A stretch of 64,000 nucleotides of DNA. It comes from Salinibacterium sp. PAMC 21357 (GTDB taxonomy: Bacteria > Actinomycetota > Actinomycetes > Actinomycetales > Microbacteriaceae). Location: positions 1 through 64,000 of the forward strand of contig NZ_AHWA01000005.1 of NCBI RefSeq assembly GCF_000247645.1. The letters run 5' to 3'. This document shows positions 61,345 to 64,000 of the stretch, in pieces; within the stretch, counting starts at the first letter, position 1; every line of letters begins with the position of its first letter. Under the pieces are notes generated by a model. It worked only from the letters and a program-made list of their open reading frames with translations. It ran no database searches and had not been told where the DNA came from. The translations under genes were made by a program, and so were the position numbers.

Positions 61345-62244
61345 ATGGTCGACGACGCGCGCCGCGATGACGTAAGCCCCGATGATGGCACACAGCCGAC
61401 TCTTGACTTGGGGGCGCAACCCACGGTTGAACTCGTTCTCGGCGGCGGAACGACGCCGGAAAGTGCCCCGACTAAAAAGCGCCGGAGCGGTAAAGGCTGG
61501 TGGATCGCTGGCGGAATCATCGCTGTGATTCTGATTGTCGGCGTTGTTCTTGTCGAGACGGTTGGTCGCGCGGCTGCAGAGAATCTGGTGCGCGATGAGA
61601 TTGTTTCCTCGCTCGGCATTGACTCAGCGGACGGCATTGCCGTAGATCTCGGCTCTGGCTCACTGGTGTGGCAAGCACTCACCGGGGGAATTGATGTTGT
61701 CACGATCGATCTCGATCGCGTCGAGGTCAATGGGCTCGAAGCATCCGCTCACATTGTCGCAACCGAGGTGCCGCTTTCGCCCTCGAAGCCTCTGGAGACC
61801 TTCTCGATGCGCGTTGCTGTGCCTGGTGCAGAGATCGACAAGCTCGCCACTACGCTCAGCGGAATTGAACTCGACTCGATTGAGCTGCAAGACTCGGCTA
61901 TTCGCGTCTCGACGACTTTCCGGCTCCTCTTCATTAGTCTTCCCGTCGCGGTAGACCTTCTTCCGGTTGCTGCAGGGGATTCCATCGCGTTTGAACCGCA
62001 ATCGGTGCTTCTGGGTGATCAACAGATTTCTGTGGCCGATTTGCGCGATAATCCGCTGGTTTCTGGGCTCGCCGGCAATTTGCTCAGTTCACAAAAATTC
62101 TGTGTAGCGTCGTCAATGCCTGCCGCGCTCACGATCGATTCGGTTGCCGTTGATGCTTCTGAGCTGGTCATCGACCTCAGCGCCGACGACATCGCGCTTG
62201 GTGATGACCAGTGGCAGCAATACGGCGTCTGCCCTGAGCAGTAA
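61345..62244 (+). CDS. DUF2993 (LmeA-like) membrane-anchored protein
   Basis: 299 aa from ATG 61345, 4 nt after argS. A cytoplasmic head rich in Asp, Pro and Gly (1-48), a membrane anchor WWIAGGIIAVILIVGVVLV (about 50-70), then an external DUF2993 domain of alternating strands (AAENLVRDEIVSSLGI, ALTIDSVAVDASELVIDL). LmeA in mycobacteria aids lipomannan elongation in the cell envelope; whether this one does is unknown. Confidence 0.82.
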   Translation: MVDDARRDDVSPDDGTQPTLDLGAQPTVELVLGGGTTPESAPTKKRRSGKGWWIAGGIIAVILIVGVVLVETVGRAAAENLVRDEIVSSLGIDSADGIAVDLGSGSLVWQALTGGIDVVTIDLDRVEVNGLEASAHIVATEVPLSPSKPLETFSMRVAVPGAEIDKLATTLSGIELDSIELQDSAIRVSTTFRLLFISLPVAVDLLPVAAGDSIAFEPQSVLLGDQQISVADLRDNPLVSGLAGNLLSSQKFCVASSMPAALTIDSVAVDASELVIDLSADDIALGDDQWQQYGVCPEQ

Positions 62245-62349
62245 CGCGATTCAACGCTAGCCGAGACTGCCGTTAGAGTGGTCACCATCCCCAACGCCTG
62301 GGCGGACACAATCCGCCGTTTTCCGTCTACATCTCTGTGAGGTGCGACT

Positions 62350-63753
62350 GTGTTCGCGAATCCGCTGGCGCCCGAGTGGCTTACCGCTCCTGCCGAAGCC
62401 AACTCTTTGCCGTCGACCGTCTGGTCGCATAATGCTGCGCGCACAGAAACCGGCGAACTAGCGATTGCCGGCGTTACGGCCACTCAACTTGTTCGCGACT
62501 TTGGCACTCCCGTCTATGTGATCGATGAGGCGGATGCGATTGCTCGCGCCACCGAAATCAAGGGCGCGTTTGATAGCGCGTTCGCTCGCATCGGTTCCAG
62601 CGTCAAGGTGTACTACGCGGGCAAAGCGTTTCTCTGCACCGAAGTTGCCCGGTGGATGACGGCTGCTGGCCTCAATATCGATGTTGCGTCCGCTGGCGAG
62701 ATGGCGGTTGCGCTCGCGGCCGGCGTTGATGCGTCGCGACTGGGATTCCACGGCAACAACAAGAGTCTTTCCGAGATCGACCGTGCCGTGCGCGCGGGCA
62801 TCGGCCCCATCGTTATCGACAGTGTCGTCGAAATCGGTCGGGTTGCTGAAGCCGCGTCACGGCACGGCCGAACCCAGCCGGTGCGTTTACGCATCAATAG
62901 CGGGGTTCATGCATCTACCCACGAATATTTGGCGACGGCGCGGGAGGACCAGAAGTTTGGGATTCCGCTGTCGGATGCTGAGGCGGTGGTAGCTCAAATC
63001 CGCACCCATTCGTCGTTGGATTTTGTGGGCATCCATTCGCATATTGGTTCGCAGATTTTTGATACTGCGGGTTTCGCTGAGGCGGCGCAACGTTTGCTTG
63101 AGTTGCACGCGCGGTTGTCTGCCGCAGCGCCGGTACCGGAACTCAATTTGGGTGGCGGTTTCGGTATTGCGTATACGTCGGCAGATGAGGCATTGCCGGT
63201 TGCTGAACTTGCGGAGTCGCTGGCGTCGATTGTTGAGTCGGAGTGTTCACGTCTGGGCATTGAGGTTCCGCGCATCGCGATTGAGCCTGGTCGTTCCATC
63301 ATCGGGCCGTCGACGACGACGTTGTATACGGTGGGCACGATTAAGGATGTGCTCGTCGATGGTGAAGCGGTTCGCAAGTACGTCAGTGTTGATGGCGGTA
63401 TGAGCGACAACATTCGTCCAGCGTTGTATGGTGCCGATTATTCGGCTCGTATCGCCAATCGCGTTTCTGATGCTGACCCCACGCTCGCCCGCATTGCGGG
63501 TAAACACTGCGAGGCTGGCGACATCGTGGTTCGTGCCGAGTACTTGCCCGGTGACGTTGAGCCGGGCGACATCATCGCAGTGCCGGCAACGGGTGCTTAT
63601 GGCTGGGCGATGTCGAACAACTACAACTACCTTGCACGACCGCCGGTTGTGGCCGTGCTCGAGGGTAAAGCCCGCATTATTGTGCGCGGCGAAACCGAAG
63701 AAGACTTACTCAGCCGCGACGCAGGAATTACACCATCGGGAGACTCTGAATGA
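62350..63753 (+). CDS. lysA: Diaminopimelate decarboxylase
   Basis: 467 aa from GTG 62350, with GAGGTG at 5-nt spacing. PLP lysine 92 in VYYAGKAFLC, HGNNKS, GIHSHIGSQIFD, LNLGGGFGIAY, EPGRSIIGPS and GKHCEAGDIV all match the alanine-racemase-fold decarboxylases. It makes L-lysine from meso-diaminopimelate. It overlaps hom by ATGA, so lysine and the threonine/methionine branch are co-expressed. The 105-nt gap before it holds only the promoter region. Confidence 0.96.
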   Translation: MFANPLAPEWLTAPAEANSLPSTVWSHNAARTETGELAIAGVTATQLVRDFGTPVYVIDEADAIARATEIKGAFDSAFARIGSSVKVYYAGKAFLCTEVARWMTAAGLNIDVASAGEMAVALAAGVDASRLGFHGNNKSLSEIDRAVRAGIGPIVIDSVVEIGRVAEAASRHGRTQPVRLRINSGVHASTHEYLATAREDQKFGIPLSDAEAVVAQIRTHSSLDFVGIHSHIGSQIFDTAGFAEAAQRLLELHARLSAAAPVPELNLGGGFGIAYTSADEALPVAELAESLASIVESECSRLGIEVPRIAIEPGRSIIGPSTTTLYTVGTIKDVLVDGEAVRKYVSVDGGMSDNIRPALYGADYSARIANRVSDADPTLARIAGKHCEAGDIVVRAEYLPGDVEPGDIIAVPATGAYGWAMSNNYNYLARPPVVAVLEGKARIIVRGETEEDLLSRDAGITPSGDSE

Positions 63754-64000
63754 TCGAATACCGCAACCTTCGCGTCGCAGTTCTGGGCGGAGGAAGTGTC
63801 GGTTCACAGGTCACCGCTCTGTTGCTCGAGCACGCTGACGAACTCGCTGCCCGAGCCGGTGCCGGTCTCGAAGTCGTCGGGGTTGCCGTCCGCGATCTTG
63901 ACGCACCGCGCGACACCGACATCCCGAAAGAACTTCTGACGACCGATGCAGAGTCGCTCATCGTTGGCGCCGATATTGTCATCGAACTGATCGGTGGGCT
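63750..64000 (+). CDS. hom: Homoserine dehydrogenase, 5' part only (cut by window end)
   Basis: The first 83 codons are present. The protein starts MIEYRNLRVAVLGGGSVGSQ with the GxGxxG NAD(P) motif, and VVGVAVRDLDAPRD and VGADIVIELIGG follow the family. It makes homoserine, the precursor for threonine and, through MetX/MetY, methionine. Its ATG overlaps the lysA stop. Confidence 0.9.
   Translation, partial: MIEYRNLRVAVLGGGSVGSQVTALLLEHADELAARAGAGLEVVGVAVRDLDAPRDTDIPKELLTTDAESLIVGADIVIELIGG

Noticed and set aside
60288-61730. 480-aa minus-strand frame opposite argS
   Set aside because: Shadow of the argS coding sequence in high-GC DNA; no domain is recognisable and argS is certain.

Overview
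The window is chromosomal DNA from a moderately GC-rich actinobacterium, most likely a member of Microbacteriaceae (a Salinibacterium/Rhodoglobus-like genus is my best guess, with low confidence). Supporting evidence is the fused E2/E1 2-oxoglutarate enzyme Kgd, a SigR/RsrA-type sigma/anti-sigma pair, GTP-dependent PEP carboxykinase next to a RamB-like regulator, the aroA-rsgA-hisN order, GuaB1, and abundant leaderless starts. Nearly all of it is compact core genome. I see no insertion sequence, prophage, CRISPR array or integron.

Layout: a 5S rRNA with its terminator (end of an rrn operon) opens the window. 0.2-7.9 kb holds small conserved genes, a FolP2-type pterin enzyme with a RibD_C reductase, L-serine ammonia-lyase behind a tandem glycine riboswitch, an iron-regulated siderophore-interacting protein, a hydrolase/OsmC fusion and a lipoprotein. 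8-12.3 kb is hisN-rsgA-aroA divergent from sigR-rsrA, then kgd (12.4-16.2 kb). 16.4-22.8 kb is a forward block: guaB1, a short leader ORF, two CorC/CNNM-type membrane proteins, NAD(P)HX dehydratase, a GT87 glycosyltransferase and a thiamine-binding protein. 22.9-26 kb is a three-gene signalling operon (kinase, membrane protein of unknown role, regulator). 26-28.7 kb holds metX and metY for methionine. 28.8-37.4 kb holds an acyltransferase, an SDR, an MFS pump, ung, a GNAT, a YtrA-like GntR/ABC operon and an amidase. 37.4-46.8 kb holds small membrane proteins, a second SIP-domain gene, flavin oxidoreductases, an arginase-family protein, PspA with a TPM protein, and an ECF sigma operon. 46.9-53.6 kb holds pckG/ramB, rhodanese, a pentapeptide-repeat protein and an ArsR/flavoprotein pair. 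53.6-58 kb is a LacI-controlled sugar catabolic operon. The window ends with tRNA-Arg(CCG), argS, a DUF2993 protein, lysA and the start of hom.

Links between genes: lysA, hom, metX and metY all serve aspartate-family amino acid synthesis. The two SIP genes each carry a DtxR-like box. sigR has its own GGAAT-N18-GTT promoter. Many forward genes begin 6-8 nt after a TANNNT -10 element and are probably leaderless.

Quality note: at least four conserved proteins (RibD_C reductase, RsgA, MetX twice, pentapeptide-repeat protein), and probably a small membrane protein, are split by single-base indels, mostly at short base runs. This looks more like consensus sequencing error than gene decay. The best candidate for something undescribed is the 37-codon acidic/proline/arginine-rich leader ORF (17877-17990) that overlaps the start of the CorC/CNNM operon and resembles magnesium-sensing leader peptides.
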